From assembly GCA_031430595.1 (NCBI GenBank), contig JANPBU010000035.1, positions 186,001-250,000 on the forward strand: a stretch of DNA of 64,000 nt, given 5' to 3'. The notes under the pieces were generated by a model. It was not told the origin of the DNA and did no database searches. It worked only from the letters and a program-made list of their open reading frames with translations. The DNA is from JANNBN01 sp031430595. Its GTDB lineage: Bacteria; Actinomycetota; Acidimicrobiia; Acidimicrobiales; JANYDT01. A program made the translations under genes and the position numbers. Of this stretch, positions 8,166 to 15,705 are shown piece after piece; the first letter of the stretch is position 1; each line of letters opens with the position of its first letter.

Positions 8166-8834
8166 ATGAAGCGGTGGAAGCTGGCGTCCGACAACAAGCC
8201 GTGCCCCAGTGCAGTGCATAGTCGCGTCGTTGTTACCGGCATGGCTGGCACTGGGAAGAGTACGTTTTCGCGCCAGCTGGCAGCAAAGACTGGCCTCCCG
8301 CTAATTCATCTTGACCTGCACGCCTGGCGGCCCGGCTGGGTTCGAGTGCCCGATGACGAACTGATCGAGACACAGCGATCCTTGCTCGCTGGCCAACGAT
8401 GGATTGTCGACAGCAATGATGTCGACTACCAACTCTTGGTTACACGCGCTGACACACTCGTGATCATCGCCACTCCGTGGTGGGTCTGCTCATGGCGGGC
8501 CTTCCGACGTGGGCTTCGCAGACCGGCAGAGACCCAACTGCCCGAGGGCTGCGAAGAGTCGTTCTCTCAACGCATCGGCGACGAATGGGGCATCGTGTGG
8601 CGCAACTGGCAGAACCGCAAGACGGTCCCCGAGAATGACCGTCGCCTTGCGAAGCGCTGCGCCGACCACATGGACGTACACCTGTTGAGCACCAAGCAAG
8701 AACTCGCGGACTTCCTCCGTCGCTTTCCCGAGCGACTTGAGCTAGGACATGTCCGTCGGCTGAGCCGCTTTCGACGACCGGCATATGCAGCCCGGCCAAC
8801 CCGAGTCTGCGGTGCGGGGCATGGCACCCGATAA
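8166..8834 (+). CDS. P-loop NTPase, adenylate-kinase/FlaR-like
   Basis: 222 residues. Walker A is GMAGTGKST near residue 28, and LPLIHLDLHAWRPGWVRV is the typical continuation in adenylate-kinase-like 'topology modulation' (FlaR-like) proteins. WIVDSNDVDYQL and RADTLVIIATPWWVCSWRAFRR provide the central strand and arginine-rich lid. These proteins are predicted small-molecule or nucleotide kinases with unknown substrate. ATG at 8166 is used, with GTG at 8214 as an alternative. The TAA stop lies within a TAACCG/CGGTTA hairpin. Confidence 0.75.
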   Translation: MKRWKLASDNKPCPSAVHSRVVVTGMAGTGKSTFSRQLAAKTGLPLIHLDLHAWRPGWVRVPDDELIETQRSLLAGQRWIVDSNDVDYQLLVTRADTLVIIATPWWVCSWRAFRRGLRRPAETQLPEGCEESFSQRIGDEWGIVWRNWQNRKTVPENDRRLAKRCADHMDVHLLSTKQELADFLRRFPERLELGHVRRLSRFRRPAYAARPTRVCGAGHGTR

Positions 8835-8906
8835 CCGCGATACTCGGTTACCCAGTCCCAACCGCATAACCGGCGAACCCATGCGCGCAGGGCAATCGAT
8901 CTTTTT

Positions 8907-9185
8907 CTAGAGTGATCGATAGACGTCGCTCCTGTGATCGATGCGCAGCACGGTCACCGTTCGGGTTTCGTCATCGATGCGGTAGAGGATCCTGTACGTG
9001 CCGCGCCGAGCGCTGTAGATGCCAGCAAGTTCTCGGCGGAGTTCGCGTCCGACGCGATGAGGGTTATCGATCAGGGCGCCGGTGAGGAAGTCCAAGACCG
9101 CCGCTGCAACACTCTCAGGCAACACGTCGCTGATTGCGCGTGCTGCAGGTCGAGCCACGACGAGTTCGTAGGCTTCATCGCTCAT
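8907..9185 (-). CDS. RelE/ParE-family toxin
   Basis: 92 residues with the RelE/ParE fold. It has the pattern ELVVARPAARAISDVLPE, then HRVGRELRRELAGIYSARRG, TYRILYRIDDETRTVTVLRI and a final DHRSDVY. RelE members cleave mRNA on the ribosome, and the basic and tyrosine residues in the last strands are of that type. Its start overlaps the antitoxin stop by four bases (ATGA), the usual toxin-antitoxin arrangement with the antitoxin first. Toxicity has not been shown. Confidence 0.85.
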   Translation of the reverse strand: MSDEAYELVVARPAARAISDVLPESVAAAVLDFLTGALIDNPHRVGRELRRELAGIYSARRGTYRILYRIDDETRTVTVLRIDHRSDVYRSL

Positions 9186-9460
9186 TTGGGCAAAGGCGGC
9201 CGCAGCGAGCGCACGGCGTCTACGCCTCGGACCACGTCGCCTGACGCGACAGCCGCTTGTGCGTCGACCAACTCTCGGATAGCGACCTGATCGCTAAGAA
9301 GATCAAGTGTCTCCTCCAGGCTGTCGAGATCGTCAGGACTGATGAGTACAGCGGCCGGACGGCCATTGCGAGTTACGACGATGCGTTCGTGCTCACTCTC
9401 GACGCGGTCAACGAACTCCGAGAATCGATCTTTGACGTTCCGCAGCGAATCTGTTGTCAT
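9182..9460 (-). CDS. Phd/YefM-family antitoxin
   Basis: 92 residues starting MTTDSLRNVKDRFSEFVDRV, then HERIVVTRNGRPAAVLISPDD, the signature of Phd/YefM antitoxins. The N-terminal half dimerises and binds the operator, and the C-terminal half would wrap the RelE partner. The start at 9460 is supported by a CACAAT -10-like element seven bases upstream, which suggests a leaderless mRNA. The longer frame to 9517 is unlikely. It overlaps the toxin gene by four bases. Confidence 0.85.
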   Translation of the reverse strand: MTTDSLRNVKDRFSEFVDRVESEHERIVVTRNGRPAAVLISPDDLDSLEETLDLLSDQVAIRELVDAQAAVASGDVVRGVDAVRSLRPPLPK

Positions 9461-9595
9461 GGCTACAATTGTGCCACGGCGACTACCCAAACCGCAACCG
9501 TTCGGTAACACTCCCAACGAACGGTTCCAAACCAGCCCGGTATCCGGCGGAGTGCGTGTAGCGGGTGCGCGCTAGCGCTCGACAATTCGATTTCA

Positions 9596-9606
9596 CTGCG
9601 CGCTTA
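9596..9606 (+). repeat. island 11-mer CTGCGCGCTTA, copy C
   Basis: Third copy. Reading right from it on the plus strand enters an open frame in mid-protein, so this copy marks the left edge of a truncated gene. A half-copy, TGCGCGCTA, lies about 30 bp to its left. Confidence 0.6.
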
Positions 9607-9907
9607 TCAGTTTCGTGAGCGGTCCCAATCCGAGAACGGGAACAGTCTGTGGTTCGGCCAGAATGGCTTCATGCGTGAAGAACTCCGAAAGCGGATTGTC
9701 GCTGTATGCGAAACGAAAATAAGCCAAAAAGGTCCGGGAGTTGGGTTGTCGATCTACGCGTTCTTTTCGAACAAGAACGACGATCCTGAACAACTCATGG
9801 AGGTAGCAACTTGGTGGATACTTGAGCAACGTCTTGACCATTTCGAGAAGGCAACGACCGTCAAATCACTGATTGACTCGCCAAAGCGCGTTGCCACCGC
9901 CTCGTAG
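9602..9907 (+). pseudogene. C-terminal fragment of an unrecognised protein
   Basis: The frame is open straight from the 11-mer (AYQFRERSQSENG) through LWFGQNGFMREELRKRI and CETKISQKGPGVGLSIYAFF to a TAG. It contains VATWWILEQRLDHFEKAT. The composition is protein-like with no stop, but there is no start with a ribosome-binding site near the left edge except ATG at 9671. I do not recognise the family. The overlapping minus-strand frame (9593-9841) ends inside the 11-mer and looks less convincing. Confidence 0.4.
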
Positions 9908-10015
9908 TGCCGGAGGACTGCCCGTAAGACCTAACGAACCTGCCTTTCGATCCGCTCGGTGCCCGGCGCGAACTCAGCGCACATCGCACGTAATAATAAT
10001 CAACACGTGAATCGA

Positions 10016-10026
10016 CTGCGCGCTTA
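10016..10026 (+). repeat. island 11-mer CTGCGCGCTTA, copy D
   Basis: Fourth copy, preceded by GTGAATCGA as copy B is by GTGAATCCA. The word is non-coding here. Confidence 0.6.
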
Positions 10027-10278
10027 AGGTTCTTTTGTGGGATAGCTATGGTCCGGGGAACGCCCCCTTGAATCGTTATCCGAGGTCGGCGTTGGCGTGC
10101 CATACGAGCGGAGCACTTGTGCCTCGACCGAGAGGGGCTCGCATCAAGCCGTGTCCGTTCATCGGTCGTTGCCAGTAACGACCAGCCCTGAACTGAGGTT
10201 CAACAGTCGAGTCGCTATATCGGAGCTGATTCAATTACCAACTCGGCCTACCCTTTGCAGAAGGTAGCAATCCGGTAT

Positions 10279-10290
10279 TACCATTGGTGC
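10279..10290 (+). promoter_or_regulatory. leaderless-type -10 element for vapB-like gene
   Basis: TACCAT (10279-10284) fits TANNNT and ends six bases before the ATG at 10291. No Shine-Dalgarno sequence is visible, so transcription probably starts at the ATG. Confidence 0.4.
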
Positions 10291-10536
10291 ATGTCGGTAC
10301 GGAAACTCTCTGTTGCACTCGAAAACACTACGGCGATTGCCGTCGCGTCCGCTGCTGAACGTCGCGGTCTCAGTCTGTCAGCTTGGCTGAACGAAGCCGC
10401 CGAACAGGCTCTCGCCGTCGAAGCAGGCCTGCGCGCTGTTGCCGAATGGGAAGCTGAACATGGGGCGTTGACTGAGAGTGAACTCGCCCAAGCAGACAAA
10501 TTCTTGAACCGTAAGCAACGTCGACGCGCCTCATGA
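10291..10536 (+). CDS. VapB-like antitoxin
   Basis: 81 residues. The N-terminal half MSVRKLSVALENTTAIAVAS then ERRGLSLSAWLNEAAEQAL is a ribbon-helix-helix DNA-binding domain. The C-terminal half WEAEHGALTESELAQAD is the acidic tail that binds a PIN toxin. ATG at 10291 is chosen over the upstream codon at 10255 because family members begin at this point. The stop overlaps the downstream PIN gene by four bases (ATGA). Confidence 0.8.
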   Translation: MSVRKLSVALENTTAIAVASAAERRGLSLSAWLNEAAEQALAVEAGLRAVAEWEAEHGALTESELAQADKFLNRKQRRRAS

Positions 10537-10925
10537 GCGGGTACCTTTACGACACAGGTGCATTGATTGCCGCCGAGCGGGGCGAGCGGCTGATGTGGGC
10601 AGTCCATCGGAGAATTCTCGATCAAGGTATCCGCCCCTCCGTGCCATCGACCGTTCTTGCTCAAGCTTGGCGAGGTGGACCGCAGCCGCAGCTTTCGCGC
10701 CTGTTGGCGGGATGCGCAATTCGTGAATTCACAGAAGTCGAGGCTCGCAAGGCCGGGAAGCTCCTTGGTGCATCTCGGACGGCGGACATCGTTGACGCAA
10801 GCGTTGTGGTCTTTGCTCAGCAGCGAGCAGAAGAAGTATTAACGAGCGACCCCGATGACCTCGGTCCTCTTTCAGAATCCCTCGGTCACCCGAAGCCACG
10901 TATACGTGCGCTCAGCGACCTTTGA
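10533..10925 (+). CDS. VapC-like PIN-domain ribonuclease toxin
   Basis: 130 residues with the PIN-domain order of acidic metal ligands: LYDTGALIAAE with the first Asp, then STVLAQAWRGG, IVDASVVVFA with the central Asp, and LTSDPDDLGPL with the last Asp. These coordinate Mg for RNA cleavage. It is translationally coupled to the antitoxin by an ATGA overlap. VapBC pairs are widespread in actinobacterial accessory DNA. Confidence 0.85.
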   Translation: MSGYLYDTGALIAAERGERLMWAVHRRILDQGIRPSVPSTVLAQAWRGGPQPQLSRLLAGCAIREFTEVEARKAGKLLGASRTADIVDASVVVFAQQRAEEVLTSDPDDLGPLSESLGHPKPRIRALSDL

Positions 10926-11019
10926 GTTCGCCCACCCGATAACGCCGGCGCAAAACCAACAAAGATCACCCGTGTATCATGCGAGGCGCAGTGGGCCAAG
11001 GGCACGATAACTGCGCATG

Positions 11020-11054
11020 GGGGTCGTCGTTGTTTTGAATTCTAGCGTCGGGTG
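11020..11054 (+). mobile_element. possible Tn3-family terminal inverted repeat
   Basis: GGGGTCGTC at 11020-11028, followed by an A/T-rich TTGTTTTGAATTC stretch, resembles the outer part of Tn21/Tn501-type inverted repeats, which start GGGGTCGTC. It lies directly before the transposase remnant. The expected TAAG at the inner end is not present and no partner repeat was found, so the call is tentative. Confidence 0.35.
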
Positions 11055-11330
11055 ATGCGTGATGATTGGTCGTTCGAGGAGCTTGTTGAATCGTGGACTT
11101 TGGATGGTCCTGATTAGGCGTTGATTGCGAATCGGGCCGGGCCGACCCGCCTGGGTTTCGCGTTGTTGTTGAAGTTCTTTGAGTTGGAGGCACGGTTCGC
11201 GTTCAGTGCGAGTTTGTTCCCGATGGGGGTAGACAACTATGTTGCTCGCCAGGTGTTCGTGTTTGTATGCGTACGGACGAATCAGCTTTACTTGCGGGCA
11301 GGGTCGGCTCGGGAATACTGGGTCAAATAG
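11055..11330 (+). pseudogene. Tn3-family transposase N-terminal remnant (DUF4158)
   Basis: The frame reads MRDDWSFEELVESWTLDGPD, then a TAG at 11115-11117, then ALIANRAGPTRLGFALLLKF, FELEARFAF and DNYVARQV. This is the N-terminal DUF4158 domain of Tn3-family TnpA. The TAG probably replaces TGG (Trp). After about 60 more residues homology fades and the frame stops at 11330, where the P450 gene begins on the other strand. The catalytic DDE domain (about 900 residues in all) is missing. It is a dead transposon end. Confidence 0.8.
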
Positions 11331-12627
11331 GAGCGTCCCCGCTGTGGATGGCTGCCTGAACGAAGCGACCGGTCAATTCGTCACGAAAACGCAACGCAAA
11401 CGCCGGGTTTTCCCTGGGCTCACGGTCGATTTCAACATCGCCAATGCGGGCCAAAACCGGGAGTGTTGCGTGAAGCTCGGCAAGGGCCAGGTGTTGGCCG
11501 ATACAGCTGCGTGGCCCGAGCCCAAAGGGAAGCAAGCTGCGCTGTTGCTCTGAGGTCAAATTGTTGTGTCGACTGGGGAGGAACTTGGTCGGATCCGTCC
11601 ACTTTTGCGGGCTTCGGTTCATTCCCCGAAGGTAGAAAGTGACCACCTCGGTGCTACGGATCCGGGCAGACCCTTCCCCTATGGAGATCGAGGTCGTACG
11701 GTTTGGCGACCGCGCAAAACCCCATACTGCCGGGGTGAGGCGAAGGGTTTCCGCGCAAAACGGCTCGGCGAATGCCGGATCTCGTCGCAAGTTTGCCCAG
11801 TCAATCGGGTTCTGTGCTCCGTGCACCAACGCCCAGGCGAGCGCGGCGGCAGTTGTTTCATTTCCGGCGAGCAACATTCCAAGTACATGCCCCCGAAGGG
11901 CCTTGGCATCGAGGGGTTTTCCATGAGGTCGCGCCGCCAGCAGCCCAGCAAGAAGACCATCTGGAAAATTGGTTCGATCGCGACCTCTTTCGATCACTTC
12001 TGCTGCGTAGGCATCGAGTGCAGCCCGATGAGCTTTCATCCGTGCGCCAGACTTTCCGAGAGCGAGGGGTAAAATGCTGCGGGTTTGCCCCAGGCGAACA
12101 CCTACCCATTTCGTCACTTCATGTTGGTGGTTCGATAGGTCATCGGCGCGATCATTGGAAAGTTCTTCGCCGAACAGCACCCAGGCAGCAACAATCAAGG
12201 CAATACGGTTAGTAAGTGATTCAAGGTCGGTGGAAACACCAAGCACGACATCGCAGGTTGCGCCTTCAATGACGGTCGGAAGTTCATTGAGCCGACTGGC
12301 CAAAGCTTTGCGACGAAAGGTCGGTGACAGCATCGGTTGAATCGCGGCCCAGTTTTTGTCAGATTGGGTAAAAAGGTTTTCGCCAACCCCCAGCCGAATC
12401 GGAACGACCGCACTCGGCGGACGACGCCATGACGATGCCTCAGTTACCAGAATCGCGCGGACGAATTCCGGGTCGGTCGTGACCCAGACTTTGGCAGGCC
12501 CGACTTTAAGGATGGTGAGGGGTCCGAGGGAAGCTGCTTCGTCGAGCCATCGAAATCGATCTTGGTCAAACAGGCGCAGTGAACGCGTCAGTGAACGATC
12601 AATCTGCAAGATTGGGTAGGTGGACAC
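11323..12627 (-). CDS. cytochrome P450
   Basis: 434 residues. The I-helix oxygen-activation motif is LLAGNETTAA (about residue 245), the K-helix is ETLRL (ExxR), and the heme loop is FGLGPRSCIGQ with the Cys thiolate near residue 375. This fits a soluble bacterial P450 monooxygenase, and the substrate cannot be inferred. The GTG start at 12627 has GGAGG six bases upstream. The gene is divergent from a TetR regulator 45 bp away, which probably controls it. Its 3' end touches the Tn3 remnant. No ferredoxin or reductase partner is nearby. Confidence 0.9.
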   Translation of the reverse strand: MSTYPILQIDRSLTRSLRLFDQDRFRWLDEAASLGPLTILKVGPAKVWVTTDPEFVRAILVTEASSWRRPPSAVVPIRLGVGENLFTQSDKNWAAIQPMLSPTFRRKALASRLNELPTVIEGATCDVVLGVSTDLESLTNRIALIVAAWVLFGEELSNDRADDLSNHQHEVTKWVGVRLGQTRSILPLALGKSGARMKAHRAALDAYAAEVIERGRDRTNFPDGLLAGLLAARPHGKPLDAKALRGHVLGMLLAGNETTAAALAWALVHGAQNPIDWANLRRDPAFAEPFCAETLRLTPAVWGFARSPNRTTSISIGEGSARIRSTEVVTFYLRGMNRSPQKWTDPTKFLPSRHNNLTSEQQRSLLPFGLGPRSCIGQHLALAELHATLPVLARIGDVEIDREPRENPAFALRFRDELTGRFVQAAIHSGDAPI

Positions 12628-12644
12628 CGAAAACCTCCAAGGAT

Positions 12645-12660
12645 CAAAGCAAGTACTTTG
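12645..12660. promoter_or_regulatory. candidate TetR operator
   Basis: CAAAG-CAAGTA-CTTTG is an inverted repeat in the 45-bp gap between the divergent P450 and TetR genes. AAGTACTT within it is itself palindromic. The position suits repression of both promoters by the adjacent regulator. Confidence 0.45.
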
Positions 12661-12672
12661 TTTGTTTAGCCG

Positions 12673-13314
12673 ATGAACGACATCCCTTCAACTCGAACGC
12701 GAATCATCACTGAGGCCACGCGCCTTTTCGCCAGCAAGGGAATCAAGGCAACGACGGTGGCAGAGATTGAACAATGTGTTGGCTTACGGAAGGGTTCCGG
12801 CGGGGTTCACCGGCATTTTGCAACCAAAAGTGCTCTCGTGAGCGCAGTTCTGGAGGCCCAGTTCGAAGTTGGAAAAGAGACCCTCGAATCAGCGAAAGTT
12901 GCGTTGCCTTTACCGTCGTCCGATGATGTCGGTCCGTACCTTCTTGCCCTTGGGCGATTGGTTCTGTCTGAAGCAGAGAAAAATCGAGAAGTCGCCCTCA
13001 TCATGCTTCGAGACGCCCAGACCCTCGGAGATCAAGGTAGTAAGCATCAGGATCGAAATGATGATCTTGCGTACGGCTCAACCGCCCGAGCGGTTCGCGA
13101 AATCCAAGAACGAACTGGTCGCTCGATCGGCCTGAATCCCGAGGCCTTCGGGTACGTATTTTTGTCACCGCTCATTTATTTCAAACTCATTGAATGGGCA
13201 ACCGGACGACACCCACTTCAGATCACCGACGAAGCGCTTATCGAGAGCTGGGCCAAAGTAATGGAACCAATGTTCCGCAAAATCGTCGAATCGAACGCTA
13301 CTCAGGCGTTTTAA
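12673..13314 (+). CDS. TetR/AcrR family transcriptional regulator
   Basis: 213 residues. The N-terminal helix-turn-helix is RTRIITEATRLFASKGIKAT, TVAEIEQCVGL then GGVHRHFATKSALVSAVLE. The C-terminal ligand-binding domain is divergent, as is usual. It probably represses the divergent cytochrome P450 gene and itself through the palindrome between them, and a P450 substrate would be the likely inducer. The 3' end overlaps the convergent MarR gene by 17 bp. Confidence 0.85.
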   Translation: MNDIPSTRTRIITEATRLFASKGIKATTVAEIEQCVGLRKGSGGVHRHFATKSALVSAVLEAQFEVGKETLESAKVALPLPSSDDVGPYLLALGRLVLSEAEKNREVALIMLRDAQTLGDQGSKHQDRNDDLAYGSTARAVREIQERTGRSIGLNPEAFGYVFLSPLIYFKLIEWATGRHPLQITDEALIESWAKVMEPMFRKIVESNATQAF

Positions 13315-13783
13315 GAAGGCGATGCCAGAGAGCACCGAGAGCGACTCGCTCTGTCGGCTCGAGATGCGACAAAAACTGCTGACGAATGGCCTCGTGGTGA
13401 AGCGGCGTCGTTTTTTCGTAGAGTTCGACCCCGGCGACCGAAAGCACTGCAAGATAACGACGCCCATCACCGGGGTGATTTCGACGCTCGACCAGGCCCC
13501 GTGCGACCAAGCGGTCAACCATTCGGGTGATTCCGCTTGGGGTGATCTGGATTCGTTCTGCCAGTTCATTCATCACCATGCAGTGATCGTGTTCGTCGTA
13601 GAGAAACCCGAGTAGGTCGAACTCTAAAAGCGTTAGCCCGACACTCGCCTGAAGGCTGGTCGTCAATGTTCTTGAGGTTTCGCCGACGAATTGAACCAGG
13701 CCACGCCACACCCATTCTTCTCCTTGGGTCAAGGCAGCAACGGGAAGCGCGCCCTCTCGGGTGCTGGAAGCTAACTCGGTCAT
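13298..13783 (-). CDS. MarR family transcriptional regulator
   Basis: 161 residues. The winged helix reads LTLLEFDLLGFLYDE, MVMNELAERIQITPSGITR and MVDRLVARGLVERRNHPGDG, with RRYLAVLS as the wing. This is the MarR fold, which usually senses small phenolics or oxidants. The start is supported by GAGGAG seven bases before the ATG. It lies 89 bp downstream of the purine/GDPD operon and probably has its own promoter. The target is unknown. Confidence 0.85.
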   Translation of the reverse strand: MTELASSTREGALPVAALTQGEEWVWRGLVQFVGETSRTLTTSLQASVGLTLLEFDLLGFLYDEHDHCMVMNELAERIQITPSGITRMVDRLVARGLVERRNHPGDGRRYLAVLSVAGVELYEKTTPLHHEAIRQQFLSHLEPTERVALGALWHRLLKTPE

Positions 13784-13872
13784 GTGGAACTCCTCTGGCT
13801 GTGCGGCACCGCACGCTTACTTCGGGGGAGAAAAAGTGTGACACGAAAAACGAGCGTTGTGTTACGTATTCA

Positions 13873-14562
13873 TCATTGCAACGCTTGTCTCGCGCGATCC
13901 GGGGTGTTCGTGATGATGGCGTCAACCCCCCAACGTGCTAGTTCTCGAATTCGCTCAGCATCGTCAACCGTCCACGTGTTGACACGTAACCCTGCTGCGT
14001 GGGCTTTATTAACGACCCCCTTGGTAAGCGATTTCGCATACGGGTGAATAGCGCTATGACCTTCGGCAACGCAACGGGCAATGATGCGCCCAGGGGTGGG
14101 CGATACCGTGTACAAAAAGCCGGTCGCAATCCTCGGTGCCTGTGCCCTAACCAAACGCAGCACGTCAGCATCGAAGGAAGAAACGAGCATTCGATCGACG
14201 TCTGTTCGACTCATCAGGAAGGCCACCACTTCGTGAGTAAGGGAATGCGTTGGGTCGTAATCGGGTTCGGCACGATCACTTTTTATTTCAACGTTGACGT
14301 CAATTCCTTGGCAACTGTCGAGGGCTTCACCGAGCGTTGGAACATAGTCAGGAAGGTCGGCAAGCAAACATTCGTTGATCACACCAAACCCTTGGATACG
14401 CGGATCATGATGAACCACCATGTGCGCATCGCGGGTGCGTCGAACGTCGAGTTCAACCATGTCTGCACCCATTGCTACCGCTCGCTCGAATGCTGCAATC
14501 GTGTTCTCTTTTTCGGCCTGAGAGGCACCTCGATGAGCAACTATCTTCGGGGTAAATTTCAC
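13873..14562 (-). CDS. glycerophosphodiester phosphodiesterase
   Basis: About 229 residues forming a GDPD TIM barrel. It has IVAHRGASQAEKENTIAAFE with the catalytic His-Arg and Glu, ADMVELDVRRTRDAHMVVHH with metal-binding Glu/Asp and the second His, VNVEIK with the metal-binding Glu, and a C-terminal RVNTWTVDDAERIREL. It cleaves glycerophosphodiesters to glycerol-3-phosphate and an alcohol. The frame is open to 14649, which would overlap purK. GTG at 14562 gives a family-like start (VKFTPKIVAHRG) 10 bp after purK. It is the last gene of the purine operon. Confidence 0.85.
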   Translation of the reverse strand: MKFTPKIVAHRGASQAEKENTIAAFERAVAMGADMVELDVRRTRDAHMVVHHDPRIQGFGVINECLLADLPDYVPTLGEALDSCQGIDVNVEIKSDRAEPDYDPTHSLTHEVVAFLMSRTDVDRMLVSSFDADVLRLVRAQAPRIATGFLYTVSPTPGRIIARCVAEGHSAIHPYAKSLTKGVVNKAHAAGLRVNTWTVDDAERIRELARWGVDAIITNTPDRARQALQ

Positions 14563-14572
14563 AAACCCGAAG

Positions 14573-15697
14573 CTACCTCGGCTGCCTCGTGTCAAGCGCC
14601 GTGCGCAGTGATGTTGCGATCTGAAGATTCTGCTCAGTCGAAGGGCCAACCACGGTCAGATGTCCCATCTTTCGTCCGGGTCGAGCCGTTGCTTTACCGT
14701 AGAGATGTAGGTGCACAGACGGGTGGTCTATCAGCGCCCAATCTGGTTCTCCGTTCTCCCAAAGGTCTCCGAGAAGGTTAACCATCGCAGCCTTGGTCGT
14801 TTGCTTCGTCGGTTGCAACCGTAACCCGAGCGTTGCGCTGAGTTGCAGGCCAAACTGGCTGGTCTCGCATGAGTCAATCGTGTGATGCCCAGAATTGTGG
14901 GGCCTCGGGGCCATCTCGTTTACGAGAAGCGACCCGTCAGGCATCACAAACATCTCAACGCTAAGTACACCTACATAGTCAAGGGCTTCAGCAAGGCGCC
15001 TCGCTATGTGCTCAGCACGGATGGCGACATCGTCGTCGATTCGTGCTGGTGAAATAGTGATATCGAGCACACCATTAACATGAACGTTTTCAGCCGCTGC
15101 GAAAGCTACCCATGAACCATCGACTCCACGGGCACCTACGACGGAAATTTCACAGCTGTACCCGACCCATCGTTCGACGACTGCCCGGTCGACGCCAAGT
15201 TGGTCAAAAGCAACACCCGCATTGGCACCCGGCAACAGAACCACCTGACCTTTGCCGTCGTAACCGAATGCCGATGTTTTCATCACTACTTTGGTATCGA
15301 ACGACGCGCATGCATCGATTGCCTCTGCTGCTGTTGTCACAACGCGGAAACCGGCATGCGGTATCGTATGTGCACGAAGGAACAGCTTTTCGCGTTCACG
15401 GTGCTGACACACTGAAATAGATGATGAGCTTGGATGAACCGGAACTGTTTGTTCAAAGAAACGCAGAAGGTCTGCAGGGAGGTTCTCGAACTCGGCCGTC
15501 ACGCAGTCAACCTGATTCACAAACTGTTGATTAAGTTCTATGTTGTTGTAGTCACCAACCACTTCAGCATCAGCCACTTGAGCCGCCGGGCCACCCGGTA
15601 CTTCGTCGGTACGCACAACGCAGCGAATTCCGCAGCGTCTGGCCTCTAGGGCCAGCATTCGACCAAGTTGCCCTCCGCCCAGTATGCCGATAATCAT
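14573..15697 (-). CDS. purK: N5-carboxyaminoimidazole ribonucleotide synthase (PurK)
   Basis: 374 residues, ATP-grasp enzyme. The N-terminal IGILGGGQLGRMLALEARRC is diagnostic. TAEFENLPADLL, FDTKVVMKTSAFGYDGKGQVV and the metal-binding VNEMAPRPHNSGHHTID complete the family pattern. It converts AIR, bicarbonate and ATP into N5-CAIR, the substrate of PurE. It lies 8 bp after purE in the purine operon. Length is normal. Confidence 0.95.
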   Translation of the reverse strand: MIIGILGGGQLGRMLALEARRCGIRCVVRTDEVPGGPAAQVADAEVVGDYNNIELNQQFVNQVDCVTAEFENLPADLLRFFEQTVPVHPSSSSISVCQHREREKLFLRAHTIPHAGFRVVTTAAEAIDACASFDTKVVMKTSAFGYDGKGQVVLLPGANAGVAFDQLGVDRAVVERWVGYSCEISVVGARGVDGSWVAFAAAENVHVNGVLDITISPARIDDDVAIRAEHIARRLAEALDYVGVLSVEMFVMPDGSLLVNEMAPRPHNSGHHTIDSCETSQFGLQLSATLGLRLQPTKQTTKAAMVNLLGDLWENGEPDWALIDHPSVHLHLYGKATARPGRKMGHLTVVGPSTEQNLQIATSLRTALDTRQPR

Positions 15698-15705
15698 CAG
15701 CGGGC

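Larger units (their letters stand above)
9908..10290. other. intergenic with island 11-mer copy D
   Basis: No gene recognised. CTGCGCGCTTA is at 10016-10026. ACCTAAC, which fits the RYYYAAC consensus of integron attC left boxes, lies at about 9931, but a matching right box could not be found. Confidence 0.35.

Noticed and set aside
7979..8251. 90-residue minus-strand ORF ending in the 11-mer
   Set aside because: Arg/His/Pro-rich composition typical of an out-of-frame reading, with no family resemblance.
9593..9841. 82-residue minus-strand ORF over copy C
   Set aside because: The plus-strand frame over the same DNA is more protein-like and extends across the word; the minus frame has no ribosome-binding site.
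1020..10926. A classical integron cassette array
   Set aside because: Genes run in both directions, no integron integrase is present, and no pair of RYYYAAC/GTTRRRY boxes with matching stems was found. Only the repeated 11-mer keeps a related idea open.
1..11330. Stop-codon recoding to explain SSB (TAA) and TnpA (TAG) in-frame stops
   Set aside because: Different stop codons are involved, TAA/TAG/TGA all end intact genes elsewhere, and neighbouring remnants are frameshifted, so decay is simpler.
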